Part shown: positions 27,141 to 36,584 of the stretch, piece after piece | How the letters are laid out: each line of letters opens with the position of its first letter | Position numbering within the stretch: the first letter of the stretch is position 1 | Source: Methylocaldum marinum | Lineage (GTDB): Bacteria > Pseudomonadota > Gammaproteobacteria > Methylococcales > Methylococcaceae | Direction: 5' to 3' | NCBI RefSeq assembly: GCF_003584645.1 | Contig: NZ_AP017928.1 | Span: forward strand, 4,382,833-4,446,832 | Length of the DNA: 64,000 nt | Notes under the pieces: generated by a model | Told to the model about the DNA's origin: nothing | Seen by the model: only the letters and a program-made list of their open reading frames with translations | Database searches by the model: none | Position numbers and translations under genes: made by a program

Positions 27141-28166
27141 ATGAGTCTCTTTTTGTTCGGGCTTTTGATAGTTTCCGTGCTGCTGGTGTCCGGCGTGCTG
27201 ACCGGAGCCGTGCGCGCCTACGCGGCCAGGCGGTTGCTGGACCTGCCCAATGCGCGCAGTTCCCACCATGTCCCTACGCCCCGGGGCGGCGGCTTGGCGG
27301 TCGTTCTGTCCTTCATGTTCGTTGCGACGAGTCTCCACGAGTTGGAATGGATCACGTTCGAGCTTTTCATGCTCGTGCTCGGAGCGGTTCCGATCGCAGC
27401 GATCGGCTTCTGGGACGATCACGGACACATACCCGCCGGGTGGCGTTTGATGGTGCAGATGGCTTCCGCGGGCTGGGCGATTTATTGGCTGAACGGCCTC
27501 GAGTCGATCCGCTTCGGCGGCGAAATCTACGAGCTGGGCTGGTTTGGTTCGGTTTTCTCCGTTTTTCTGGTGGTATGGCTGATAAACCTGTTCAATTTCA
27601 TGGACGGAATCGACGGAATCGCAGGAACAGAGGTTGTTTCGGTCGCGATGTCCTCGTATTGGCTCCTGGTTTCTCAGTCGCAGCCGATCCAGGGCGGCGT
27701 AGACGTTTTATTGTTGACCCTGGCGGCCGCCGCAGGCGGCTTTTTATGCTGGAACTGGCCGCCCGCGAAGATCTTCATGGGGGATGTGGGCAGTGCCTTT
27801 CTGGGATTCGTTCTGGCGGCGCTGGCACTGAGTACCGCCTACACGGGCATGCTGTCCTTGACCGCCTGGCTGATCTTGTTCGGCGTATTTTTCGTGGACG
27901 CGACCGTGACGCTGCTGAGGCGTATGTTCAGCGGGCAGCGCTGGTACGAGGCGCATCGCAGCCATGCGTACCAGCACGCGGCGCGCCGTTGGGCCAGTCA
28001 CAAGCGGGTCAGCCTTTCGGTTCTCGCCATCAATGCTTGCTGGTTGTTGCCCCTGGCTTTTGCAGCGGTGCGCTGGCCGCATTGGGAACCTGTCTTTCTG
28101 GCGTGCGCCTACACGCCTTTGACAGCCTTGGCGCTGTGGCTCGACGCGGGAAAACAGGGGGGTTAA
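27141..28166 (+). CDS. WecA/WbpL-type undecaprenyl-phosphate glycosyl-1-phosphate transferase
   Basis: A 341-residue multi-spanning membrane enzyme that starts polysaccharide assembly by transferring a sugar-1-phosphate to undecaprenyl phosphate. Diagnostic motifs are DLPNARSSH, GFWDDH, NLFNFMDGIDG, FMGDVGSAFLG and HRSHAYQHAARR, in the order seen in WecA, WbpL and MraY. With the WbpM-like gene four bases downstream, the sugar is probably a UDP-FucNAc or QuiNAc-type residue (inferred). No further O-antigen genes are present. Confidence 0.9.
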   Translation: MSLFLFGLLIVSVLLVSGVLTGAVRAYAARRLLDLPNARSSHHVPTPRGGGLAVVLSFMFVATSLHELEWITFELFMLVLGAVPIAAIGFWDDHGHIPAGWRLMVQMASAGWAIYWLNGLESIRFGGEIYELGWFGSVFSVFLVVWLINLFNFMDGIDGIAGTEVVSVAMSSYWLLVSQSQPIQGGVDVLLLTLAAAAGGFLCWNWPPAKIFMGDVGSAFLGFVLAALALSTAYTGMLSLTAWLILFGVFFVDATVTLLRRMFSGQRWYEAHRSHAYQHAARRWASHKRVSLSVLAINACWLLPLAFAAVRWPHWEPVFLACAYTPLTALALWLDAGKQGG

Positions 28167-28169
28167 GCG

Positions 28170-30056
28170 ATGCAGGGCATGCTTTCGAAAATTCGCGTGC
28201 GCACGGTCATCTTCATCCATGATTTGTTCTGGGCGGCAATCGCCTGGATGGGCGCTTATTGGCTGCGGCTCAATTTGTCCGAGGTGCCCGAGATGGCGTG
28301 GACGGCTTCACTGCGGTGGCTGCCGGTGGTCATCGTCGTCCAGGCTGTGCTCTTCCGTCGCTTCGGGCTGTATCGCGGTATCTGGCGTTTCGCGTCCGTT
28401 CCCGATGTGGTCCGTATCGCAAAAGCGTCCTTCCTCGGGACTGCGACCATCGCCGTCATCCTGTTTTCCGTGAATCGGCTGGAAGGCGTGCCGCGCACTG
28501 CCATTCTGCTCTACCCATTCCTTTTGCTGTTTCTGTTATCCGCGCCCCGGCTGATCTACCGTATCTGGAAAGATCGCGGTGCCGTGCTCTCGGCGGGCAG
28601 GCGGGCTCTGATCGTCGGCGCGGGCCGGGCCGGGGAAATGCTGGTGAGAGATCTGCGCCGCGCTTCCGAGTTCGCACCGATCGCTTTCGTGGACGACGAT
28701 CCAAAGAAGAAAGGCAGCGAGATCCATGGCGTGAGGGTGAGAGGGCGTTGCGAACAGATTCCCCGGCTGGTCGAGAAACTAGGGGTCGAGATCGTTTTGA
28801 TCGCGGTGCCGTCGGCCACGGATAAGGAGATGCGGCGCATCGTCGAAATTTGCGAGGGAGCCGGTGTCCCGTTTCAGACCTTGCCGTCGATGTCCGAAAT
28901 CTTGTCGGGACAAGCATCCGGAGACCTGCGCGACGTTTCGATCGAAGATTTGCTCGGCCGTGCGCCGATCAAGCTCGACCGCAAGGGCATTCAGGCCCAT
29001 CTCGGGGGCAAGCGGGTACTGGTCACGGGCGGTGGCGGTTCCATCGGTTCGGAACTGTGCAAGCAAATCGCACGGTTTTCGGTTGCCGAGCTGATCGTGT
29101 TCGAGCGCTCCGAATTCAATCTGTACCAGATCGAGCGGGCGCTCAAGCGAAGCTTCCCGGGGCTGCGCCTGTCCGCCATACTCGGCGATGTCACCGACCA
29201 GGCGGATGTCGAGCAAGCGATCTCGCGATTCCGGCCGGAGATCATCTTTCACGCCGCAGCGTACAAGCATGTCCCGTTGCTGGAATACCAGGTCCGCCAG
29301 GCGGTTCGGAACAACGTCCTGGGCACCTACACGGTAGCGGAAGCGGCGATCGCGGCCGAAGTCGACGAATTCGTGCTGATTTCCACCGACAAGGCGGTGG
29401 CCCCCGAAAACGTCATGGGAGCGACCAAACGGGCGGCGGAAGTCTTGGTGCAGAGCATGAACGGCATTGCCGGGACTCGTTTCATCAACGTGCGTTTCGG
29501 GAACGTGCTGGATTCCGCGGGCAGCGTGGTGCCTTTGTTTCGCGAGCAAATCAGGGCCGGCGGGCCGGTCACCGTGACTCATCCCGATGTCACCCGCTAT
29601 TTCATGACGATACCCGAGGCCTGCCAATTGATCATGCAGGCCGCGACCATCGGCAGGGGCGGAGAAGTCTTCGTGCTGGACATGGGCGACCCGGTCAAGA
29701 TCAGCTACCTGGCCGAACAGATGATCCGTTTGAGCGGCAAACGTCCCGGCCAGGATGTCCGGATCGAATATATCGGTCTCCGGCCCGGGGAAAAAATCAA
29801 CGAGGAGCTGTTCAACGAACACGAAAGTCCGACACCCACCCAGCACAGCAAGCTCTTGTTGGCGCATCCCCTGACCGTCGATCCCCGGATGGCGAGGAAA
29901 GCCGTGATCGAACTGGCGGAGGCGTGCCGGTCTTTCGACGAGTCAGCAATCCTGCATAAGCTCAAGTTGCTGGTACCGGAATATGCGCAGCAGGCCGCCG
30001 TCGACGAATGCGAAGAAAAAGATCGGTCTATCATTCAAAGATCACTTGTTTTATAA
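28170..30056 (+). CDS. WbpM/CapD-type UDP-sugar 4,6-dehydratase
   Basis: A 628-residue inner-membrane protein with four N-terminal membrane segments (about 10-130), a first nucleotide-binding unit (ALIVGAGRAGEMLVRDL) and a C-terminal SDR dehydratase domain (VTGGGGSIGSEL near 290). The catalytic region reads STDKAVAPENVMGATKR, the Met-xxx-Lys form that replaces Tyr-xxx-Lys in the WbpM/PglF class. Members convert UDP-GlcNAc to a 4-keto-6-deoxy sugar. It directly follows the WbpL-like gene, and the two would cooperate in surface polysaccharide synthesis. Confidence 0.92.
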   Translation: MQGMLSKIRVRTVIFIHDLFWAAIAWMGAYWLRLNLSEVPEMAWTASLRWLPVVIVVQAVLFRRFGLYRGIWRFASVPDVVRIAKASFLGTATIAVILFSVNRLEGVPRTAILLYPFLLLFLLSAPRLIYRIWKDRGAVLSAGRRALIVGAGRAGEMLVRDLRRASEFAPIAFVDDDPKKKGSEIHGVRVRGRCEQIPRLVEKLGVEIVLIAVPSATDKEMRRIVEICEGAGVPFQTLPSMSEILSGQASGDLRDVSIEDLLGRAPIKLDRKGIQAHLGGKRVLVTGGGGSIGSELCKQIARFSVAELIVFERSEFNLYQIERALKRSFPGLRLSAILGDVTDQADVEQAISRFRPEIIFHAAAYKHVPLLEYQVRQAVRNNVLGTYTVAEAAIAAEVDEFVLISTDKAVAPENVMGATKRAAEVLVQSMNGIAGTRFINVRFGNVLDSAGSVVPLFREQIRAGGPVTVTHPDVTRYFMTIPEACQLIMQAATIGRGGEVFVLDMGDPVKISYLAEQMIRLSGKRPGQDVRIEYIGLRPGEKINEELFNEHESPTPTQHSKLLLAHPLTVDPRMARKAVIELAEACRSFDESAILHKLKLLVPEYAQQAAVDECEEKDRSIIQRSLVL

Positions 30057-30116
30057 GGTTTTGTCGGTTACCATACCGCCTTTTTCGGACAACGCCAGAG
30101 TTTGGAGCGTGCTGTA

Positions 30117-30545
30117 ATGAAGACCTTTAGCGCAAAGCCGGCGGAAGTAAAACGCGACTGGTACGTCATCGATGCGGAAGGAAAGACGCTGGGTCGCCTT
30201 TCGACGGAGATCGCGCGTCGTCTGCGCGGCAAACACAAAGCCGAATACACGCCTCATGTCGATACCGGCGACTACATCATCGTCGTCAACGCGGAAAAAG
30301 TGCGTGTCACCGGCAACAAAGAACAAGACAAGATCTATTACAAGCACACCGGTTACATCGGCAACATGAAATCCGTGTCCCTGGGCAAGTTGCGCGGGAC
30401 CCATCCGGAACGTATCATCCAGACCGCCGTAAAAGGCATGTTGCCCCGCAATCCCCTGGGCCGCGCCATGTTCAGCAAACTGAAGGTCTACGCCGGGCCC
30501 ACGCACAATCACCAGGCTCAACAGCCCAAATTGTTGGAAATCTAA
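30117..30545 (+). CDS. rplM: 50S ribosomal protein L13
   Basis: A 142-residue protein, the same length as E. coli L13, starting MKTFSAKPAEVKRDWYVIDA and containing the family pattern LGRLSTEIARRLRGKHK, KMYYRHTGYIG-like KIYYKHTGYIG and AVKGMLPRNPLGRAM. The ATG at 30117 has GGAG nine bases upstream. It is followed by rpsI after 20 nt, the conserved rplM-rpsI operon. Confidence 0.97.
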   Translation: MKTFSAKPAEVKRDWYVIDAEGKTLGRLSTEIARRLRGKHKAEYTPHVDTGDYIIVVNAEKVRVTGNKEQDKIYYKHTGYIGNMKSVSLGKLRGTHPERIIQTAVKGMLPRNPLGRAMFSKLKVYAGPTHNHQAQQPKLLEI

Positions 30546-30565
30546 TTTAAGAAGCTGAATCAACC

Positions 30566-30958
30566 ATGGCACAAGCGCAGTATTACGGAACAGGTCGCCG
30601 CAAAAGCGCGGTCGCACGCGTCTACGCAAAATCCGGAACCGGTCGTATTGTCGTTAACGACAAACAACTGGAAGAGTACTTCGGCAGAAAGACCGACCAG
30701 ATGGTCGTGCGCCAGCCGCTCGAACTCGTCGCTCTGATGGAGAAAATGGACGTGTTCGTCAAGGTCGCAGGCGGCGGTCCCACCGGCCAGGCAGGCGCCA
30801 TCCGCCATGGCTTGACCCGCGCGCTCATGAGCTTCGACGAAACCCTGCGCCAGCCGTTGCGCAGAGCCGGCTACGTCACCCGCGACGCACGCGAAGTCGA
30901 ACGTAAGAAAGTCGGCCTGCACAAAGCAAGGCGCCGTCCGCAGTACTCCAAGCGTTAA
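30566..30958 (+). CDS. rpsI: 30S ribosomal protein S9
   Basis: A 130-residue S9, the usual bacterial length. It starts MAQAQYYGTGRRKSAVARVY and ends in the conserved basic tail (KKVGLHKARRRPQYSKR) that reaches the P-site tRNA. It is the second gene of the rplM-rpsI operon and is followed at once by an intrinsic terminator. Confidence 0.97.
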   Translation: MAQAQYYGTGRRKSAVARVYAKSGTGRIVVNDKQLEEYFGRKTDQMVVRQPLELVALMEKMDVFVKVAGGGPTGQAGAIRHGLTRALMSFDETLRQPLRRAGYVTRDAREVERKKVGLHKARRRPQYSKR

Positions 30959-30965
30959 TATCAGG

Positions 30966-30991
30966 CACGCCGGCTTCCCCCGGCGTGTTTT
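30966..30991 (+). terminator. Intrinsic terminator of rplM-rpsI
   Basis: CACGCCGG (30966-30973) pairs with CCGGCGTG (30980-30987) around a 6-nt loop, followed by TTTT. It lies 7 nt after the rpsI stop. Confidence 0.85.
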
Positions 30992-30997
30992 CAGAAT

Positions 30998-31071
30998 TGG
31001 GGGATCGTCTAGCGGTAGGACTACGGACTCTGACTCCGTCAACCCTGGTTCGAATCCAGGTCCCCCAGCCA
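30998..31071 (+). tRNA. tRNA-Gln (CTG anticodon)
   Basis: A 74-nt cloverleaf. The acceptor arm TGGGGGA (30998-31004) pairs with TCCCCCA (31061-31067), then G and an encoded CCA. The anticodon stem is ACGGA/TCCGT and the loop CTCTGAC puts CTG at 31030-31032. The T arm shows GGTTCGAATCC. Accessory sequence begins directly downstream, so it may mark an island edge, but I did not find a second copy of its 3' end. Confidence 0.95.
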
Positions 31072-31076
31072 ATATC

Positions 31077-31106
31077 AAAAGGCCATGCTTCGGTATGGCC
31101 TTTTTT
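31077..31106 (+). terminator. Intrinsic terminator after tRNA-Gln
   Basis: AAAAGGCCAT and ATGGCCTTTT form a 10-bp stem around GCTTCGGT, with a continuous T run. It begins 6 nt after the tRNA CCA end. Confidence 0.85.
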
Positions 31107-31579
31107 GTTGTCTGATGCTAACAGAGCTTTGAAGGGGAGATCTCAGTAAGCCGTTCGCCCTGAGCGGAGTCGAAGGGTTTTGGATACCTATCGGGATCGA
31201 AGCTAAGAACCGGAATTGATCGCTATGGAAGGGGTTAGCCAGCCAGGCCAAAATTTTTTCAATGTCGTGTAAGCCTAAGCTGACAAAAAAATCCGCCAAG
31301 GCTTACAAACATGCTCTTTCGCTTACCTTCAACTAACTACAGTTACTTACTAAACTTGTACGAGTTTTCACCCCAAAAAGTATGCTGCGGCTAATACAAC
31401 GCAGGGGAGAAATTTCTGTGCTTTTTCATTAGGAACAAAGAATGGGACTTAACGACCGCGACTGGCATAAAATCGAAATACGCAAGTAAGAGAATTCAGG
31501 CCGCTACAAAAAGAACCGCAGGGCAATCCTGTCGCCCCTCCTGACCTACCTTTTCAGTCCATCCTTTCAATAGAAGGTC
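31107..31579. other. Non-coding stretch with dispersed repeat fragments
   Basis: I see no credible gene. It holds a CCCTGAGCGGAGTCGAAGGG-type fragment (about 31155-31178) also found within the palindromic repeat family, and one copy of a 40-bp hairpin repeat (31268-31307). The base composition shifts toward AT here, at the start of the accessory region. Confidence 0.6.
31268..31307. repeat. 40-bp hairpin repeat (copy 1)
   Basis: TGTAAGCC (31268-31275) and GGCTTACA (31300-31307) bound a 40-bp unit. A second unit of the same length and ends lies at 50819-50858. Both copies are preceded by a similar T-rich stretch. Confidence 0.6.
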
Positions 31580-33510
31580 GACATCTTATGGGCAAACGCT
31601 AAGACAAAATGTTCAAGGTCCAAGCGAACTCCTGAAGTTTTTCGGCGAGGTTTAGGGCGATGTGGAAGTCGAGTCCATGACGAAAGAGGGACTTGAGGGG
31701 GCTCAGGAGTGTTTTTGACGGATGGGGCTTAGCGCATCACGCAATTCTCGCCCCTACGGCAGGTTCAGGCGAGGGTGTTGCGTTTGGGGTGTTGGTGGGA
31801 CGGAATGCCCTGCCTTTGCAGCCACAGGAACCCGTCCTCGCCGACGAACTCGCGGTCGGCCAGCAAGGCAGCGATCTGATCGACGCCAAAGACGTGGAGG
31901 AAACGTTCCATCATGGCGATCCGCTCGGCCGTGTCGGAGTTGCAAGGTCCCTCCAGCACCGACCAGTCGACGGCAGGGCGATGCCGAGCACCAGGAAGTT
32001 GATGTTCGGCTTTGCGGAACTGCCAGTTCGTGCGGTCCGTCGTCGGGCGCCAAGGACGGTCGCCGACGGGGACGAGGCGCACCAGTAGACGGGCCAGGGA
32101 ATCCTGGTCGATCACGAACGAACGAAGAAGCATTGGAGGCGCTTGTAGTGCGACTCCACCTTGGCTTTGCCGCCGAAACCGATCGCCAGTTCGGCCAGGT
32201 TGACGCTACGGACCTACAGTAGGCCTAACAGGAAACCGATCCGTGCCTCGTGCCAAGGCAGGTATTCGGGCAGGGCTGTTCAACGCTTGATGCCCTTGTC
32301 ATTCAAGACGCGCTCCAGGTCCATCGCGTTATCGTAAAGGGCGGCGTGAATATTGGATTGGCCGTTGTGACGTAGGCGATTCAACGCGAAATGGCGGAGA
32401 TGGGCGAACACACCGGGGTTCTTGCGGATGCGGCTCGCGTCCTCGCCGAGCGCGGTGTCCAGCACGTCGTGGAGCCGGTTTTCGATCCCCCAGTGCCCGC
32501 GAATGGCCTCGGCCAAGGTGGCCGTCGAGGCGTCGCGGGTGACGAGGTCGTCAGCGACAGGTGCCTGACGCGGCTCAAAACAGCGGCGGCGGGGATTGAA
32601 TTCCTCCACGTGACGGCGGACCTCGACCACGGCTTTGAAAGGGGCGTGCCAGGGTTCGGGACCGGTCCCTTCGGGCAGAGACCAGACCCGTGCCGTGCGT
32701 TGTTCGATGCGATTACGCCGGCCGAGGTTCACCGTGTAGGTCTGCTCGGCGTGGGGCTGCGTCTGACAAACCGCCCGTACGGCCGCGCGTGGCTTGGGAT
32801 GATTGCCTTTGAGTTGGACCAGCAGGTCGCTCCCGGTGGCGATCACGGCCTCAACCGTTTTTTTGAAGATGGAGGGCGTCGAGCGTGTACAGCCGCCCGG
32901 CCAGCCCCAGTGTTTCGATGAGCCGCTGGGCGGCCTGGATTTCGTGGTCCTTGCCGGCATCCTCGATCAGCACCTGGTCCAGCACGATCCGCTCTCCGAC
33001 GGCGAAGGCGCTCAGCACCTGGGCGGCCCGGCGGTCCTCGAAGCGATCCAGGCTGCCGTGCAGGGTCTTGCCATCGAGCGCGATGACGGCGGCGTCCTCG
33101 GCCAGGGGCAGCGCGTGGGCGCGAAAATGCGGGGCGATCGCCTCCACGTCCAACCCGTGCAAGGCGTAGCGGATCGAACTGTAGGCGGGCGTCCGCCGCC
33201 AGCGGCAGCCGAACGCCTCGTTCAGCCGCGCCTGATGGGTACGGATGAACGGATGAATCCGGCGGTACGAGGTCGCTCCGCTCATCACCGCCAGAATACT
33301 GAACAGCAGCAGGTGGGGAAGATCGTACAACTTCCCTTGCGCGCGACGGTGATCCGGAATCGGCAGTAGGCCCTGTTTTAACGGGGACAACGATTCACTC
33401 CCTCGGCAAATCAAAACCTTGTACCCGAATTCATAAGAATTGAACAGCCGTGGGTATTTGGATTGGACGGCCTTGAGTTCTCGGATAGGGTCGTTCGAGA
33501 GGGCAGTCAT
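31580..33510 (-). pseudogene. IS4-family transposase remnant, split by an ISAs1 element
   Basis: The N-terminal part lies at 33453-33510 (MTALSNDPIRELKAVQSKYP), and the rest continues at 31580-32271 (EYLPWHEARIGFLLGLL, stop, VRSVNLAELAIGFGGKAKVE). Joining the two across the ISAs1 element restores one reading frame. The downstream part carries IS4-type signatures (GDRPWRPTTDRTNWQF, CNSDTAERIAMMERF, AALLADREFVG). It has at least one in-frame stop (near 32220) and further decay beyond 31765, where only a weak C-terminal match (LFRHGLDFHIALNLAEKL) can be traced. It is not functional. Confidence 0.7.
32272..33452 (-). mobile_element. ISAs1-family insertion sequence, frameshifted
   Basis: About 1.18 kb, bounded by CAGGGCTGTTCAA at the left and the inverted CACGGCTGTTCAA at the right, with near-identical flanks (GGTATTCGG / GGTATTTGG) that look like a mutated target duplication. 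The transposase is in two frames: the upstream part (DHRRAQGKLYDLPHLLLFSILAV ... LDALHLQKNG) and the downstream part (FKKTVEAVIATGSDLLVQLKGNHPK ... IRGHWGIENRLHDVLDTA). They switch frame at a run of seven A (T on plus, 32858-32864). ISAs1 transposases are normally one continuous frame, so this is probably an inactivating slip, though programmed frameshifting cannot be excluded. Confidence 0.85.
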
Positions 33511-33633
33511 CGGTCAGAAAAAGCCGCCAGCTTAACCAAAGTTAATCAAATAGCTAAGATTTTTGTCCTGTACTTGGATTTTCACCTTTAACTTCAGCTG
33601 ACGTCAGAAGACAAAACGTTACAGGGGATACAA

Positions 33634-35755
33634 ATGGCCGTTATCTATGTTGCTAAACCGGGTGATTCCTTATCAAGAATACTTCAACGCGCTGGCGGCT
33701 CATGGCTACGAGAAGAATGGCGCAATCGTCTAATGCAAATCAATCCGCATATTAATGATCCTAATCGAATCGAAATTAATCAGCTAATATTGGTGCCAGA
33801 ATCTCCAAACGAGATTGTGTTGCAAGACCAGGTCGATTATGTATCACGTGTAAGAAACGCATCCAACGACGGTTTTCTGAGGAAAGAAATTGAGAGATTT
33901 GCGCAGCAGCGAGAAGAAGCAGCGAGGCGACAGCAGTTTTTCCAGAAGTTGGATCGCATTAATGAGCTAACAGGTGCTGGGATTATATATTCTGACAAGT
34001 CCGGTAAACCAATAACGATAAGAAACCCAATCGGTAATAAGAAAAAAACTATAGTTATTCGCGATGATTCTACTGCAAACAGTAATGACCCTGTAAACGA
34101 GCGAATTGTATCTGAATTAACTGGAACTGTATTAGCATGTACTGCGGGCGTTTTAGGCGTAATTGCTATTTTTGGTTCCTCAGCATTAATTCCGGTTTCA
34201 GGCGGTGCTAGTACTGCATTAACATATCTCGCTATTAGCGCTACCGGCGCATCTTTAGCTCAATGTGGCATAGGCGCGTTTAGGGTTTACAGGCTATCAA
34301 AAGGTGACGTTGAGACGGTTGATTGGCTGGATTCACAGGAATGGTTCATATATACAAGCATAACCTTGGATTCAATATCCGTAGCCGGCGGTGTAAGCAC
34401 AACGGCGATCGGTATTAAAGCCTTGTTTGCGATGAAAAAAGCCGCGCCCGGTAAATCAATTTTTGATCTGTTAAAAGGCTTACAGAGACACGAACGTAAA
34501 CGCTTGACGGAAGAATTGATTCGCCTCCAGAATCCAGGTATTAGCAATAAAGCGCTTAAGGAAATGATTCGAACAGGAATGGTTCCAAAAAGGTTTAAAC
34601 AAACTGTTATAAATCAGTCGCTACGAACACAGGTTATAGATCTTTTTGGTGCTGGTGCAAGTTTGTTAGGTAGCGGTTTAAGTGGTGTAGTCAATAGACA
34701 TTATCGGAAACCACCTTTCATAACCGGAACAGAGGAAAAGGCCGGCTATCAATAACTCTGGTTTCGGCAGTAGCGCCTATAATTGTGCAGGCCGCAGGCC
34801 AATTCAATGACGACATCGTCGTAGCCTTCCTTGGTGTTCCTGAACACGTCTTTGACGACGCGGCACCGCTTGATTCCCGAGATGATGTGTTCGATGATCA
34901 CGCGGATGCTTGAGTGGAGCCGGTTGGCCTCCTGGTCGTCGGCCGAAAGCCGGCCGTTGCGCGGCCTCTTCTTCGGCTGGTGGACTGTGACATTCGCCAG
35001 TTCGTGTCCCTGGAAGCCGCTGTCGCGATACAGCTCGACGCCGTCGGGGAACCGGGTCCCTTCTTCGTCGCAGATCTTCTTGTCGTGCTTCTTGCCCTCA
35101 TGGGTCGAGCCCAAGTACTTGACCTGCCGGTCCTCCAGGCCGCCGACAAGGTTGTTCTTCACGGTGTGGCATTTTTTTTACCGCTGTAGTGGATGCGTTG
35201 CCCCAGGTCGTTGACGGGGCGGTTGATGCGCCTTTCCGTCCCGTCTATGCCCAAGTCCTGCCGCGTCTCCTGCTCCAGCCTGGACAGCATCTCCTCGGTG
35301 AGCCGGGCGGGCTTGTGCCCGCGGGCGTCAAGTGTCTTGTTGAGCACCCTGCTCAACAAGTGGATCGTGAAGTTGGCCTGGGGGTTGGCTCATGCCGAAC
35401 AGATGCGCGATGACCTCTTGCAGAGGGTAGGTCTTCAGATAGAACAGGATGAACAGCAGCCGGTCGGCCATGCTCGCGATAATCGGCGGACGCCCTCCTT
35501 TAGTCAGGTTCCTGCCGGTTTCTTCGTCCCATGTCGCCGCAAAAGAAACCAAGCGTTCCTCAAACTCGGAGGCCTTCAGACTGGTCATGGCCATCAATGT
35601 CTTCGGCTTTTGCTTCACGTCTTCGTAGGAAACCATACTCTTGCCCTTAGTTCTCTTCGTTATTCAATGACAGACTGTCATGCTAGTTTCCGATAATGTC
35701 TAATATGACGGGATCAAAAGTATCAATTTTATTATTCGAGCCGGTAGAAGATTAG
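33634..35755 (+). pseudogene. LysM-like membrane protein gene interrupted by an IS5-family element
   Basis: The reading frame runs from 33634 to the insertion at 34696 (about 354 native residues) and then into the element, ending artificially at 34755. Removing the element and one AAT duplication joins GVVN to MTGSKVSILLFEPVED and a stop at 35753-35755. The N-terminus (about 1-56) resembles a LysM module: YVAKPGDSLSRILQRAGGS ... NRIEINQLILVPES. A coiled, charged segment follows (about 75-115), then hydrophobic segments (about 170-235 and 250-270). GC content is far below that of the core genes. AGGGGAT precedes the ATG. A peptidoglycan- or membrane-targeting effector is possible, but the family is not recognised. 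Confidence 0.75.
34696..35701 (-). mobile_element. IS5-family (ISL2-like) element, copy 1, inactive
   Basis: A 1006-bp element with 16-bp terminal inverted repeats (AGACATTATCGGAAAC) and a 3-bp AAT target duplication. OrfB (34749-35162 region) is a DDE transposase half with KKHDKKICDEEGTRFPDG and RVIIEHIISGIKRCR. OrfA (35636 down to about 35159) carries an extra G in a G run (near 35382-35386) relative to copy 2, which shifts its frame after HLFGMSQP, and lacks a 9-bp duplication seen in copy 2. An eight-A slippery run (T on plus, 35172-35179) lies at the OrfA/OrfB junction. The OrfA frameshift probably makes this copy non-autonomous. Confidence 0.9.
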
Positions 35756-36273
35756 TGCCAAGTCATAACAAAGAAGACAAATTAGAAGAAATAAAGGAAA
35801 AACTACTTGATCCGTTCGAGCCGGTTTTTCCTATGCCGGGAATGTGGCATTTCTCGTTTGCGATGATATTGGCGTTGGTTGCTTTCTTTGGATCTATTAT
35901 TGTTTTATTGGACTTTATGTATATAGATCCAAAGGTGCAATTCTTTGTCATCGTTGGAGCGGCTTTTTCGTTCACGGCTGTTCTAGTTGCTAGCGTGATG
36001 GGTTATATGTGGGCTACAAATACTTTGCGCTTCGTGGCTCTGTCTCCTGTGGTAATTGTGGTTATAAGCCTATTCGATCAAAAAGATATAGGCGTTTTTA
36101 CTTTGGTGCTTGTGGTATTTACAATCGTAGCTATTGTGTTGATGCTCTCAAAAAGTTTTAGGGCTCTAATAAATATCTTGGCCATACGACGACATAGGAT
36201 TCGCGAGATGAAAAAAGACGGAACTTACAAAGGAAAGCTTACCGAAGCAAGGCGACGCTGGAAGATAAAATAG
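35755..36273 (+). CDS. Small four-helix membrane protein (possible immunity partner)
   Basis: A 172-residue inner-membrane protein with about four hydrophobic segments (MWHFSFAMILALVAFFGSII, FFVIVGAAFSFTAVLVASVM, FVALSPVVIVVISLF, VFTLVLVVFTIVAIVLML) and a basic C-terminal tail (RRHRIREMKKDG ... RRRWKIK). Its GTG start overlaps the stop of the restored upstream gene by one base (TAGTG), so the two were translationally coupled before the insertion. Low GC and tight coupling suggest an effector/immunity-type pair, which is inference. I do not recognise the family. Confidence 0.7.
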   Translation: MPSHNKEDKLEEIKEKLLDPFEPVFPMPGMWHFSFAMILALVAFFGSIIVLLDFMYIDPKVQFFVIVGAAFSFTAVLVASVMGYMWATNTLRFVALSPVVIVVISLFDQKDIGVFTLVLVVFTIVAIVLMLSKSFRALINILAIRRHRIREMKKDGTYKGKLTEARRRWKIK

Positions 36274-36364
36274 TAAATAAAGCGTCAGACCTGATTGACT
36301 GACAAAACTCGTACAAGAAGATGGAAGGCGGAGCACATTAGGGGTTCCGACCAGCCCTTTTAAG

Positions 36365-36530
36365 CACCCCATTACCCACATCTTTTTACAGATTTTAAAT
36401 CAATGGGTTGCCTGCCACGCCAAAGTTCCGATTCAAGGCGATGGCCCACTGGCGCAAGCCGAAAATCAAGCACTTGGATCGGCGCGACTGGCCTGGCCTC
36501 CATAGGCAAAGGACTTGTGGGTAATGGGGT
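36365..36530. mobile_element. 166-bp MITE derived from the IS4-family element
   Basis: The ends (CACCCCATTACCCACA and its inverse) match the termini of the adjacent IS4-family element. A perfect 10-bp target duplication CCCTTTTAAG flanks it (36355-36364 and 36531-36540). No transposase is inside. It is probably an internally deleted, trans-mobilised derivative. Confidence 0.8.
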
Positions 36531-36584
36531 GCCCTTTTAAGGTGTCCGCTATTGATCCCGGAGCAACGTGTACGTGGAGACATG

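Noticed and set aside
30998..31071. tRNA-Gln 3' end as an attachment site for an integrative element
   Set aside because: I found no second copy of the tRNA 3' end downstream and no integrase gene, so the idea is kept only as a possible island edge.
31075..31299. 74-codon minus-strand frame after tRNA-Gln
   Set aside because: It overlaps the tRNA terminator and repeat fragments and has no ribosome site.
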